Below are positions 44,980 through 56,526 of a stretch of 64,000 nt of DNA, one piece after another. The position numbers were made by a program, and so were the translations under genes. The notes under the pieces are model-generated. The model was not told where the DNA came from, did no database searches, and saw only the letters and a program-made list of their open reading frames with translations. The stretch is from Sophora flavescens (taxonomy: Eukaryota; Streptophyta; Magnoliopsida; Fabales; Fabaceae): positions 214,070,667-214,134,666 of the forward strand of contig CM061063.1 of the NCBI GenBank assembly GCA_030762895.1, read 5' to 3'. Every line of letters starts with the position of its first letter. The first letter of the stretch is position 1.

Positions 44980-46207
44980 TGACACACTGTCGCGCACGCG
45001 TCAAAAAGCGAGCGGTTTGTAAAAATATGTAGATAGGGAGCGACAACTCGAGTATCGTCTCACAAGGACTCTTTGATTGTTGTTAACAGAAAAAGTCAGT
45101 TTTTTGGGGGTTTTGGATTTGAGATTAAATAAAGAAAACAAATCAGAAAACTATGCAAACTAAATAATTATCAAATAAGCTAAACGATCAACCTACTGCT
45201 TTCGGTTTCCCACTATCATCGATTCATACAATTCCATGCCCTAAGCGGATTCTAATCTCTTTTCGATTGTAACATCAATTAACAAGCGAAACCGATGCTA
45301 CGAGACATATGTTCCTATTCTCGAATTAAGCAAACGGGGTGAAGCCCTTCGTGAATTAAGCAAACACGAAATGAACACACGCGAATTAAGCAAACGCGAT
45401 TAAATATAGGAACACACAATCATAGAAACAAATCAATACATATTCTATATAATCCTGAATTAAGCAAACAGAACATACAGAACAAATATTGAAAGAGAAT
45501 AGCATTAAGTTTAGGAATTACAGAACCTCAAGCGTCAATGGAACCCGATTACAGCAGATTGATCAAAGGAGACTAGCTCTCCATTACAAAGGGAACACAA
45601 AACTCTAAACCTAAATTCGCAGCCATCCTAATCTAAAAGAAAAGAAGATGAAGAGAAGATCTCAGTTCTGCCCTAAAACAGATATAAATACAGATTCTGG
45701 GTTACGCTCGCTCGCGAGGCGAGACACAATTCGCGAGGCGATTATTATGAACAGCTCTTCAGTGTTTGGCTTTCTCGCGAGGCGAGACAAGGATTCGCGA
45801 GGCGAGACTTCAAATTCCAATCTGTCACAGCCGTGACCTTCATCACGGCTAGGCCGTGATGGTCTCTGTCCTTCAGGGTTGGATTTCTCGCGGGGCGAGA
45901 CAGTGATTCGCGGGGCGAGACAGAGAGGATGACATTTCTGGCATAGTAAGGCTTCAGTCTCGCGAGGTGAACAGCCTCTCGCGGGGCGAATAACTCCAGA
46001 ATCGCTTCTCTTTATTAACCTGAAAACAATAAATAGCAGTAAGTGCTTTATTTAACTCTAAATCATCTAAATTACCCTAAAACTACTTTAGAGACTCAAA
46101 ATGATGCTTGAGGACAAATACATCCAAATTTGGGCAAAAACGGGATATAATTAGCACAAAACCACGGTCATACTAGTCATAAAACTAGATGAGCCAGAGG
46201 CTGATCA
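44980..46207 (-). repeat. 5' LTR of the non-autonomous element
   Basis: 1228 bp from TGACACACTGTCGCGC to GAGGCTGATCA, the same length as the 3' LTR at 40890-42117 and nearly identical, including the CTCGCGAG array. Confidence 0.92.
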
Positions 46208-46309
46208 CGTTCCAAAGGAAAAACTAACCAAAATCAAACTAAAATGGCCTAACTAATGAAAATGCATGCAGAAATGTACATGGAAAATGAGGTGAAATCA
46301 CACTCATCA
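46208..46309 (-). repeat. 5' LTR of the Athila-like element, distal end
   Basis: Starts with the second copy of the CGTTC duplication and ends CACTCATCA. It matches the end of the 3' LTR at about 26898-26999. Confidence 0.9.
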
Positions 46310-47268
46310 AACATCTGCAACAAAAATTATTTGATCTTTAGGTACCCATATTTTTCTGGGTCCTTTTCTGTTAGTTCTAGGAGTCTGTAAAGACTTCCTT
46401 CTCTTCTTATGGATACACTTAGACATAACATGCCCAGTTTTTCCACAGAAGTTACAAATAGGTGTTGATTTGGTTACAATTGACTTAACAGATACTGTAG
46501 GAACTTTCGTTGATACTCTATGATGTGTTTGATGGACATATCCAATACCTTCTTTGTTAAGAGGGTGCTTCTGAATGCCAAGAAGCTTAGTCAAATTGTC
46601 TCTACCATTAACAAATTTGGCAAAATCAGAAGTGAGCTCTTCCACTTTCTGTTGAAGTTTTTCAACTTCTTCAGATGGTTATGTTTCACTTGAGATCTTA
46701 GCTTCATTAGACTTTTCAGTCTTCAGCTCACTGTTCTCTTTAGCCAACTTCTCTCACTCTTGAGATTTCTGTTTATGCTCACTGGTGAGCTTTACATACT
46801 CTCTCTTGAGGGATTTGAAGGCTTTAGATAAGCAGTTGGATTCCTCCAACAACTCCTCATAGGCATCAAGTAATTCCTCATAGTCAGGATGTACCTCATC
46901 ATCAGGGTCTGATTCAGTGTTGGCCATCAAACAGAGATTGGCTTCTTCCTCAGTTTCTTCATCAGAAGATGTTGACTCCAGATCCTCCCAAGTAGCCATC
47001 ATTCCGTTCTTCTTCTTCTTGAAGAATTTCTTAGAAGGGGCCTTCTTGAGTTGAGGACATTCAGCCTTGAAGTGACCGGGCTTCTTGCACTCATAGCAAA
47101 CAATTGGACTTTTGTCTGTTGAGGTGGATTCTTTGAAGTTCTTGTCCTTGTTAAACCTTCTGAATGGCCTATCCCTCTTGAACTTCTTTTTCTGTAGGAG
47201 AAGCTTTATCTTTCTGGTCAGGAGAGACAACTCTTCATCACTCTCAGAATCCTCGAGTTCTGATAGGT
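46310..47268 (-). pseudogene. Sirevirus-like gag, C-terminal part with zinc knuckles
   Basis: On the - strand the part 47268-46754 encodes a basic stretch (KKKFKRDRPFRRF) and the zinc knuckle CYECKKPGHFKAEC, then an acidic segment (SDEETEEEANLCL) and a coiled-coil-like end. A second knuckle, CNFCGKTGHVMSKC, follows at about 46430-46470. Gag fragments with long coiled-coil tails and two knuckles fit the Sirevirus group. A stop near 46755 separates the two stretches. The right end of this piece meets the solo LTR at 47269. Confidence 0.85.
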
Positions 47269-48645
47269 TTTTGGACGGATCTAGGCAAGTATACCTAGTC
47301 GTACAAGTAATAAAGAGGTAAGAGGGATATCGTTCCCACGAGGACTGAGACAAGTACTAGCATGTACCAAATCAACTACTATCTAAGCGAACCTTTGGAT
47401 GGAAGGGAGCTCAATATTAAATACCAAGACCAATCAAGAGTTAAAATAAACAAAATAAAAGGAAAAATTTCTTTTTGTATTTTTATCGAACACTTGGAAT
47501 GCAGAAAAATGGTTCTTCAAATATGATGAAAGATGTTGGGATTAAACTTCACCAAACCGTAGCCTCATGCAATACCAAGACCACCAATCCAGTTTATACT
47601 TCAAATATTAAAATAAACCCACAAGATTACTCAAGTCCTAATTCCTTAGATGACAAGAGCCTAAATCCCCTAATTAAACCTTAATTCCTTAGGTGGCCTA
47701 ATTAGTGAATTTGCATTAAGAGTAGGGGTTACACGATTACTAATAAACCAAAATCCATTCCTAGATGCAAGGTTTACTAGGTGATTAATTCCAGATCAAG
47801 AATTGATAAGAACGTCCCCATTGCAAATCAAATCTCAGAACAATTCATGGATGATCAGACCACAAAAAGCATTAAGCATAGGAATCAAACACTAATAGAG
47901 AAGCATAAACATAGATTAATCAATCAAGGTAAATACATGAGATTCGGTTTAGCTACATCTAATCCCAAAAAAAAGGGAATTTAGCTACTCATAGTGATAG
48001 AGAAAGCCAAAACCAGAGAAATAGAAACAAAGGAGAGAAGAAACTCCATTGACGCTTTCCACAACAGTCACAGCAGCCCCCTGGTGCAGAGAAGACGTTT
48101 TAGGTTCCAAGTTCTCTTTTGTTCTACCCAGATGCCTTATTTATAGAGAAATAATGTGCGTGACGGTCGTGATGGCCATCACGGCCAGGCCGTGACGGGT
48201 TCTGCCATGGGCGCGCTTTCAATTTTTTGTCTGTCACGACCCTGATGCTCATCACGGCTAGGCCGTGATCAGTTCTGCATGTGAGGGTCTGGCTCGGCAG
48301 ACAGGTCACGACCATGATGCTCATCACGGCTAGGCTGTGACCAATTCTGACTTCAGCCTTTCTTCCTTTTTAACTCTGCTCGATCATGGCCGTGATGGTC
48401 ATCACGGCCAGGCCGTGATGGGCTCTGTTTGGCTCATTTTCTTCACTTTTCAAGCTCTATCTTCATCCAAGCTCCATCATGGCTGATCCTGAGCATTTAA
48501 CCCTTAATTTCTGCAATACAACACCACAAAACCTCCTTACCCGTTCCAAGGTAAAAACTAACAAAAATCAAATTAAAATTGCCTAAACTATATGAAAATG
48601 CATGCAAAAATGTACAAGAAATATGAGGTGAAATCACACTCATCA
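47269..48645 (-). mobile_element. Solo LTR of an Athila-like element inside Sirevirus gag
   Basis: 1377 bp flanked by an exact 5-bp duplication TAGGT (47264-47268, 48646-48650), with no internal region. It contains GGCAAGTATACCTAG near the left end and CACTCATCA at the right, both as in the Athila-like LTR at 25639, but it is clearly divergent. It carries a TATA box (CTATAAATAA, - strand, about 48137-48146) and a TCACGGCCGTGA-type array (48158-48421). The left end starts TTTTGGACGG rather than TG. Solo LTRs form by recombination between the two LTRs of a full element. Confidence 0.85.
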
Positions 48646-48650
48646 TAGGT

Positions 48651-49406
48651 CAGCATCACTGGATGACTCATCTGCCTTCAGAGTCTTGGAAACTTTTGCT
48701 GACTTTTGATCAGCTTTCAGAGCAATTGACTTGCCCTTCTTTGGTGCAACTTCATCTCCAAGTTCTTGCTCATGAACAATGAGTGTTCCAAGAAGTTCAT
48801 AGTCAAGGTAGTGAGATCCTTGGCTTGGGAGATAGCAGTGACCAAAGGTCTCCACTGTTTAGGTAGACTTCTCAGAATCTTTCCAACCTTCTCAGCATTG
48901 GTATAGACTTTACCAAGAGATTTCAAACTGTTGATTATAGTTTGGAATCTTCCTATCATCTGAGCAACAGACTCACCTTCCTCCATGATGAACAGTTCAT
49001 ACTTTCTAACAAGTATGACAATCTTTGATTCTTTGACTTTAGCTATTCCTTCATGAGTGACAGCCAAAGTGTCCCATATTTCCTTCGCAGATTCACAAGC
49101 AAAAACCTTCTCAAACTCCTCCGGACTGAGAGAACAGATGATGTTATATCTGGCTTTATGGTTAAGCTCCTATTTTGTCTTTTCAGCACCGGTCCACTGA
49201 GCTTTTGGTTTGTCAGTGTTATCATCATTTTTGGGAATGAATGGACCATCTATGATGACATCCCAAAGATCAAAGTTTGTGGATAGAATAAACCACTGAA
49301 ATCTATCTTTCCAGTAGTTGTAATTTTCTCCATTGAAGTAAGGAGGTCTGGTTAGGGAGGCTACTTCAGTTTGATGACTTCCACTTGTACTAGTTCCAGC
49401 CATCAT
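48651..49406 (-). pseudogene. Sirevirus-like gag, N-terminal part
   Basis: It starts at an ATG (49404-49406) shortly after the primer-binding site, with PPYFNGENYNYWKDRFQWF, the conserved start of copia gag proteins. The UBN2-type core follows in the neighbouring frames (YELFIMEEGESVAQMIGRF, 49067-48717) and then an acidic Ser-rich stretch. Two frameshifts (about 49170-49250 and 49043-49067) break it. At 48646-48650 it meets the solo LTR; removing the LTR and one TAGGT copy keeps the frame open. Confidence 0.85.
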
Positions 49407-49463
49407 GTCTATTCTTCAGGACCTTTTACCTCTACACTGTTAGATGCTCAACCCAGAGGTTGA

Positions 49464-49475
49464 GCTCTGATACCA
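49464..49475 (-). other. Primer-binding site of the Sirevirus-like element
   Basis: On the - strand TGGTATCAGAGC, complementary to the 3' end of initiator methionine tRNA, sits just inside the 5' LTR. This is the usual primer for plant copia elements. Confidence 0.9.
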
Positions 49476-49477
49476 AC

Positions 49478-50276
49478 TGAAATAGACAACTATAAACACA
49501 AGAAAGGGGGGTTGAATTGTGTTTATCAGAATTTAAGCAAAGTTGAAATCTTTTCGCAAACAAAAGGCTAAATTTGGACGAGTGGAAGAATACAGGATGG
49601 ATGGGTGACTTTTGCAAGAACACCACTTGATAGACGTAAGAAAACTAAGGCAATTAAAGAGTTTAAGGGAAGAGCGATTGACACGGTGATTTATCCTGGT
49701 TCACTCTTCAAATCAAAGAGCTACGTCCAGTCCTTGACAGCACCAAGATTTATCCACTATAACAGAAAAGGTTACAGACTCAAGTATTATTTGCACACTT
49801 AGCCTCTTCAGGCTCAAGACAAGTATTATTTGCACACCTAGCCTCTTCAAGCTCAAGACAAGTATTATTTTCACACCTAGCCTCTTCAGGCTCACTCTGG
49901 TTTGTTTGAGAGATAGGGTTTGTAATAAATACAATTTCTCACATGCAGATCTTTCACTAACACTCAGAGAATGGTTTAAATGTAAGGCTCAGGAAAGTCT
50001 GCGTAATAACTTCAAAATGATTGAAGAATACAGAATAAAAGAATGAAGAAATTAATGCAGAGTAATGGCATTTTAATGCTATGTGTATTCTCTTGTTCTT
50101 CATCTTCAATGAGTTCTGTATTTATGGTCTTGAAGCATTTAGGATCCGTTAGAGACATCTCCTCAGATGTTGGCTTCAAGCAGAACTTCATTAATTGCAA
50201 TAGAGTCGTTCTGGGCAGTCATTAATGCAATAGAGTCATTCTGGGCAGCCATTAATGCAATAGAGTCGTTGGTTGT
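49478..50276 (-). repeat. 5' LTR of the Sirevirus-like element, PBS-side part
   Basis: Matches 20240 onward of the other LTR, including the CTCTTCAGGCTCAAGAC repeats. It is interrupted at 50277 by the three-LTR array (target duplication GTTGT, 50272-50276). Confidence 0.9.
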
Positions 50277-51426
50277 TGATCCGCTGTCGCACACGGGTCA
50301 AAAAGAACGAGTGATTAAAAAACTGTAGTTAGGGCACGACAACTCGAGTATCGTATCTCAAGGACTCTTGGATTGTTATTAACCTACGAATCAATTTAGG
50401 GGGGGGGGGGGGGGGTTAGATTCAGTGAGAGAAGAATTGATTAATAAAAAGTGCAGTTAAGTGATTATCAATAAGTTGAAACGATTAATTTGCTGTTTCG
50501 GTTTCCCAACTATCATCGATTCACATAAATTCCATGCCCTAAGCGGATTCTAATCCCTTTCCGATTGTAGCGGCAATTAAACAAGAGCAATTGACACTAC
50601 GAAATATATGTTCCTATTTCCGAATTAAGCAAACGGATTGAAGCGCTCGTGAATTAAGCAAACACGATCAACACATGCGAATTAAGCAAACGCGATCAAG
50701 GTATAGGAACATAGAATCATCGGAATAAACCAATACTTATTCTATAAAACTTGAATTAAGCAAACAAGGCATGCAACATAATATTGAAAGAGACAAGCAA
50801 AGCAAATTGATCGGGAATTATGGAACCTCAAGTGTCGGCGGAAACCGATTACAGCAGACTAATCCCTGGTGATTAGTTCTCCATCAAAAACATGATACAA
50901 ACCCTTGGAATAGACTAAAAACAGTGAAAATTCTTTTTGATTTGCGTCTGCCCTGGTGCTTTTTACAAATCAGGATTCGTGTCACGACCGTGATGGTCAT
51001 CACGGCCAGGCCGTGACGTATTCTGCCAAGGGCGCGCATTCAAATTCTAGGGCTGTGATGCTTTCTGACTTTCAGGGTCTTCTCATCACGCCCGTGATCC
51101 TCATCACGGCTGGGCCGTGATGCTCTCTGATATTCATGGGTAGCTCATCACGGCCGTGACCAGTGTCACGACCTGGCCATGATGGCTTCTGCTTTAAGAG
51201 TCCTTCCCTTTTTGCTCTTCTTATTGACCTGAAAACATGAAATAGCAGTGAATGCTTTATTTGACTCAAAATTAACTAAAATGTCCTAAAATTACTTAAG
51301 AAACTCAAAATGTTGCTTGAGGACAATTAAATCCAAATTCGGGCGAAAACAAGATTAAACTCGAGTAATTAGTGCAAAAGCCATGGTCTTACTAGTTATA
51401 AAACTAGTCGAGCCAGAGGCTTATCA
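50277..51426 (-). repeat. LTR 1 of the tandem array
   Basis: 1150 bp, TGATCCGCTGTCGCAC to GAGGCTTATCA. It holds a 17-base G run (50399-50415; poly-C on the element's strand) and a palindrome array at 50981-51185. The TATA position reads TTTGTAAAAA on the - strand (about 50959-50970), a lost TATA box. Confidence 0.92.
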
Positions 51427-52720
51427 AAATACCCCAAACTTAAACTTTGCTTGTCCCCAAGCAAACTAAAACTCAAAAAGACTCAAACTTGGCAAGCTCA
51501 AAGGATTCAACCAATTTAGAATGAACTTCATGCAATTTTAACAACACAATTTTTTTTCTTCAATGTTCCCCCCTGCAACAATGAAATCCCCACATTCATT
51601 TACTTTAAACAATTGAGAATTCCATCATTCATGCAATCAGTAATCTGAGTTGAGGATCCAAGTTACACACAAAAGGGAGATCACCAATTTCAAATAATTG
51701 CCTTCCTCACAAGGGCAATTAATATTTCACTCATTCGCTCAATTTGTCTAGGCTATCAACTTTTCACTCAATTTCACATTTCAAGAGCACTTCCCATGAA
51801 TTTGATTTTCATCTCGAACAAAGTTCCCACGAAAACATGCATGCAATATCAAAAGGTCTTTTAAAGGTTGTAATGGGTCCTGGCTAAAGGTAGGATATTC
51901 AAAGGTACTAGGCTTAAGTCCCCAGGAACTAAGAGAGCACGAGCATTTTGACACATTGAACTTCCACTCAAATTCCTTTTTCCATTTTTCTTTTTGCTTT
52001 GGGTGACTACATCCTTTCTCTTCTAATACCCTTTTTTTGACATTTTGTTCTTTTCTCTTTTTTTTTCCTTGGCTCCAACCTTCATTTTCCTTTTTCTCAA
52101 CCCAAAATGACATATCAAACCTTGTAGCCACCCCAAACTTACTTTCTTGCAACCTTTGTCTTGCTAAGCTTCCATGCTCTCCTAATCCTAAGATTGGGTT
52201 AACATGGTTTTTCCAGATTTTGTATTATAACATAAGGTCATCAAGAAACAATGGGCTTAATAGGCTCAATGTGGATAACTAGGGAACATGCATTAGGGAT
52301 GGTTCTTTTAGGCCAGGTAGTTAATTCAAAGAAAATTTCCTAAATCATTTGATGCAAGCACATAAACATGCAAACCATGAAGAGATTCAAGCAAATTCGG
52401 GAAAGTGCAGCTTAAAAGTGATTCACACAATTAAAAAAAAACATGTTGGAGGCTCAAATCCTCACCTGGACATTTTTGCAAATTCTTTGACAGAGATTCA
52501 ATCCCTAGTGTATGCATTCCTTCACCCCAAACTTATCATAAATCATGTAGTCACAATAGAATATCTCAAAGTTTAATTTTCAATTTTTAAAACCTAGGGG
52601 AAATCATCAACAGTCAATACATGTCATGCAATCCATCTATGCAAAATTTAATTAAAATCCATCAAGCTCACCGACACAAGACTCAACACACATACGACAC
52701 AAGCAAGAGAAGCAAAATAA
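51427..52720 (-). other. Noncoding 3' region, unit 1
   Basis: Begins with the polypurine tract AAGTTTGGGGTATTT on the - strand. AT-rich, no gene. It is nearly identical to 55204-56526 but lacks about 28 bp, near 52588, that lie between two CAATTTT repeats in unit 2. Confidence 0.65.
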
Positions 52721-53878
52721 TTAAAAAGATAAAGGTTTAGAAAAACTCATGAAGGCGGTTCCACCGGGATCCCACTGTCTGTGATACAGCGGCCAAGGAA
52801 TGCTCAAAGTGCAATATGATCCTCCCAAATCCCATGGCATGCAACATAAGTATGAAAGTGAGCGCTTGACAATCATGGTGACCTCGCCAAGTGCGGCGGA
52901 CTTCTCACTCCCTCTTGAGTCAAAGATGACCTCCTTGTCAACAAAGTCTTCCCAATAAAAATGGGGTTCAACCTCTTGGACTGGCCATAGTGCCTTCATA
53001 GTTAAAAACTCAAATTCCAATTTCTCAGGCAGAGGCTTGAACTCCATCGTTGGCTGCTTCACAGTCGGAGGTGGCAAACAAGTAGAGAGGATCACTGGTG
53101 CTGCCTTGGCTTCTGCACAATCTTCACTCACTGCATCACCAAATCCATCACCTTCCAAATATGCAGAAATCTCAGCACAAACCACGCAAGTATTTTTCCC
53201 ATCACAACCAACGCATGCATAGGAATTGATAGAATCATGTAATTCCAAAAGTCCTTCATCGGCCTCAAGCATGGTGAAGTAGATGTCCTCCTGATCCTCA
53301 TTTTCTATACTTATTGGCTGAACAGGGCCCTCAACCTCATGTGTCTCATGTTCCATATGGACGTTTTGCTCCTCATACCCTGAAAAGGATGAAATTTCAA
53401 CACAAAGTTCATCAATAACAGTATTCTTGACATCATTATCAAAATTATGCTCAAAATAAGTATTGTCAAGAATATCTATTTGTGAATCTGAATGATCTTC
53501 AAGGAGATGTTGTGATTGCAGTGTAGTCAAGGCGGAGGCAATGTGACCAATTTGAGTGGCCAAATCCTGAAGACTTGCTTCTGTCCTCTGTTGGAATTCA
53601 AGAGTGTGTTCTGCCATTTGTTGCACCAATTCCTCCAAACTGGGTTGGACTGGTGTGGGGTCAGGCTGATATTGATGCTGGCTTATTGTCAATTGATGCA
53701 CCAAAGAAGCCAACTCATCCAAGCTGCCATGTTCTCCACCATGTTGGCTAGAATAGTCATTCACTCCAACCATGCCAAAACCACTACTAAACTCATAACC
53801 ACCGGTAAAGTCAAGATAATATATGCATGATGGCTCATAATCAACATTAGGTATATAATTTTGCATATAATTATCCAT
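52721..53878 (-). CDS. 385-residue gag-derived protein, unit 1
   Basis: An intact frame starting MDNYMQNYIPNVDYEPSCIY at 53878, just inside the primer site. The start matches the gag-like frame at 44845. The capsid core present there is missing here; instead a short Gly/Ser-rich stretch leads directly to a coiled coil (EELVQQMAEHTLEFQQRTEA, SLQDLATQIGHIASALTTL). Then come an acidic part, spaced Cys motifs (CVGCDGKNTCVVCAEISAYL), and the conserved end with MEFKPLPEKLEFE and SRGSEKSAALGEV. No enzyme motif is present. The near-identical frame at 56527-57684 differs at only a handful of residues. The function is unknown: it could bind Gag from a partner through the coiled coil, or simply be a leftover. 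Confidence 0.75.
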   Translation of the reverse strand: MDNYMQNYIPNVDYEPSCIYYLDFTGGYEFSSGFGMVGVNDYSSQHGGEHGSLDELASLVHQLTISQHQYQPDPTPVQPSLEELVQQMAEHTLEFQQRTEASLQDLATQIGHIASALTTLQSQHLLEDHSDSQIDILDNTYFEHNFDNDVKNTVIDELCVEISSFSGYEEQNVHMEHETHEVEGPVQPISIENEDQEDIYFTMLEADEGLLELHDSINSYACVGCDGKNTCVVCAEISAYLEGDGFGDAVSEDCAEAKAAPVILSTCLPPPTVKQPTMEFKPLPEKLEFEFLTMKALWPVQEVEPHFYWEDFVDKEVIFDSRGSEKSAALGEVTMIVKRSLSYLCCMPWDLGGSYCTLSIPWPLYHRQWDPGGTAFMSFSKPLSF

Positions 53879-54053
53879 GGGAAGTATTAAGATTCATCAC
53901 CACGACAATCACAATGTGCAATACCATCCATATGATATAAACATATAAGCTCAAGACACTCACATATAAGCTCCAAACGACAAAATAAAAAAAAGTTTGA
54001 TTCCTAATATGGCTAATAAAAATCAAAGAGTCCCCGGCAACGACGCCAATTTT

Positions 54054-55203
54054 TGATCCGCTGTCGTACACGGGTCAAAAAGAACGAGTGATTAAAAAAC
54101 TGTAGTTAGGTCACGACAACTCGAGTATCGTATCTCAAGGACTCTTGGATTGTTATTAACCTACGAATCAATTTGGGGGGGGGGGGGGGGGGTTAGATTC
54201 ATTGAGAGAAGAATTGATTAAGAAAAAGTGCAGTTAAGTGATTATCAATAAGTTGAAACGATTAATCTGCTGTTTCGGTTTCCCAACTATCATCGATTCA
54301 CATAAATTCCATGCCCTAAGAGGATTCTAATCCCTTTCCGATTGTAGCGGCAATTAAACAAGCGCAATTGACACTACGAGATATATGTTCCTATTTCCGA
54401 ATTAAGCAAATGGATTGAAGCACTCGTGAATTAAGCAAACACGATCAACACACGCGAATTAAGCAAACGCGATCAAGGTATAGGAACATAGAATCATCGG
54501 AATAAACCAATACTTATTCTATAAAACTTGAATAAAGCAAACAAGGCATACAACATAATATTGAAAGAGACAAGCAAAGCAAATTGACCGGGAATTATGG
54601 AACCTCAAGTGTCGGCGGAAACCGATTACAGCAGACTAATCCCTGGTGATTAGTTCTCCATCAAAAACATGATACAAACCCTTGGAATAGACTAAAAACA
54701 GTGAAAATTCTTTTTGATTTGCGTCTGCCCTGGTGCCTTTTACAAATCAGGATTCGTGTCACGACCGTGATGGTCATCACGGCCAGGCCGTGACGTATTC
54801 TTCCAAGGGCGCGCATTCAAATTCTAGGGCTGTGATGCTTTCTGACTTTCAGGGTCTTCTCATCACGCCCGTGATCCTCATCACGGCTGGGCCGTGATGC
54901 TCTCTGATCTTCATGGGTAGCTCATCACGGCCGTGACCAGTGTCACGACCTGGCCATGATGGCTTCTGCTTTAAGAGTCCTTCCCTTTTTGCTCTTCTTA
55001 TTGACCTGAAAACATGAAATAACAGTGAATGCTTTATTTGACTCAAAATTAACTAAAATGTCCTAAAACTACTTAAGAAACTCAAAATGTTGCTTAAGGA
55101 CAATTAAATCCAAATTCGGGCGAAAACAAGATTAAACTCGAGTAATTAGTGCAAAAGCCATGGTCTTACTAGTTATAAAACTAGTCGAGCCAGAGGCTTA
55201 TCA
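54054..55203 (-). repeat. LTR 2 (middle) of the tandem array
   Basis: 1150 bp. An 18-base G run (54175-54192) and a palindrome array at 54757-54963. The TATA position reads TTTGTAAAAG on the - strand, as in LTR 1. The primer site TGGCGTCGTTGCCGGGGA (- strand, 54031-54048) adjoins it. Confidence 0.92.
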
Positions 55204-56526
55204 AAATACCCCAAACTTAAACTTTGCTTGTCCCCAAGCAAACTAAAACTCAAAAAGACTCAAACTTGGCAAGCTCAAAGGATTCAACCAATTTCGCACG
55301 AACTTCATGCAATTTTAACAACACAATTTTTTTTCTTCAATGTTCCCCCCTGCAACAATGAAATCCCCACATTCATTTACTTTAAACAATTGAGAATTCC
55401 ATCATTCATGCAATCAGTAATCTGAGTTGAGGATCCAAGTTACACACAAAAGAGAGATCACCAATTTCAAACAATTGCCTTCCTCACAAGGGCATTTAAT
55501 ATTTCACGCATTCGCTCAATTTGTCTAGGCTATCAACTTTTCACTCAATTACACATTTCAAGAGCACTTCCCATGAATTTGATTTTCATCTCGAACAAAG
55601 TTCCCACGAAAACATGCATGCAATATCAAAAGGTCTTTTAAAGGTTGTAATGGGTCCTGGCTAAAGGTAGGATATTCAAAGGTACTAGGCTTAAGTCCCC
55701 AGGAACTAAGAGAGCACGAGCATTTTGACACATTGAACTTCCACTCAAATTCCTTTTTCCATTTTTCTTTTTGCTTTGGGTGACTATAGCCTTTCTCTTC
55801 TAATACCCTTTTTTTGACATTTTGTTCTTTTCTCTTTTTTTTTTTCCTTGGCTCCAACCTTCATTTTCCTTTTTCTCAACCCAGAATGACATATCAAACC
55901 TTGTAGCCACCCCAAACTTACTTTCTTGCAACCCTTGTCTTGCTAAGCTTCCATGCTCTCCTAATCCTAAGATTGGGTTAACATGGTTTTTCCAGATTTT
56001 GTATTATAACATAAGGTCATCAAGAAACAATGGGCTTAATAGGCTCAATGTGGATAACTAGGGAACATGCATTAGGGATGGTTCTTTTAGGCCAGGTAGT
56101 TAATTCAAAGAAAATTTCCTAAATCATTTGATGCAAGCACATAAACATGCAAACCATGAAGAGATTCAAGCAAATTCGGGAAAGTGCAGCTTAAAAGTGA
56201 TTCACACAATTAAAAAAAAAACATGTTGGAGGCTCAAATCCTCACCTGGACATTTTTGCAAATTCTTTGACCGAGATTCAATCCCTAGTGTATGCATTCC
56301 TTCACCCCAAACTTATCATAAATCATGTAGTCACAATAGAATATCTCAAAGTTTAATTTTCAATTTTTCATATGGGGATCAATTTTCAATTTTTAAAACC
56401 TAGGGGAAATCATCAACAGTCAATACATGTCATGCAATCCATCTATGCAAAATTTAATTAAAATCCATCAAGCTCACCGACACAAGACTCAACACACATA
56501 CGACACAAGCAAGAGAAGCAAAATAA
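55204..56526 (-). other. Noncoding 3' region, unit 2
   Basis: Same as unit 1, with the polypurine tract next to LTR 2. AT-rich, no gene. Confidence 0.65.

Larger units (their letters stand above)
40890..46207 (-). mobile_element. Non-autonomous Athila-like element with CTCGCGAG-array LTRs
   Basis: 5318 bp flanked by the 5-bp duplication CGTTC (40885-40889, 46208-46212). Two LTRs of equal length, 1228 bp (40890-42117 and 44980-46207), differ at only a few sites, so the insertion is recent. A polypurine tract and a tRNA-Asp-type primer site are present. Inside are a gag-like frame with stops and two short conserved frames, but no protease, RT, RNase H or integrase. It would need enzymes from an Athila-like partner. 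Confidence 0.9.
25639..46309 (-). mobile_element. Athila-like Ty3/gypsy retrotransposon, itself carrying two insertions
   Basis: The ends are TGATACGATTTCGGC and CACACTCATCA, with near-matching 5-bp flanks GACAT (25634-25638) and AACAT (46310-46314). On the - strand: 5' LTR (46309-46208 and 40889-39580), primer site (39556-39573), gag, protease, RT, RNase H, integrase, a noncoding stretch, then the 3' LTR (26999-25639). The DLGASINLMP protease motif, the gag type and the primer site place it with Athila-like elements. No env-like frame was found. The insertions are a truncated copia at 28485-33667 and a non-autonomous element at 40890-46207. Confidence 0.88.
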
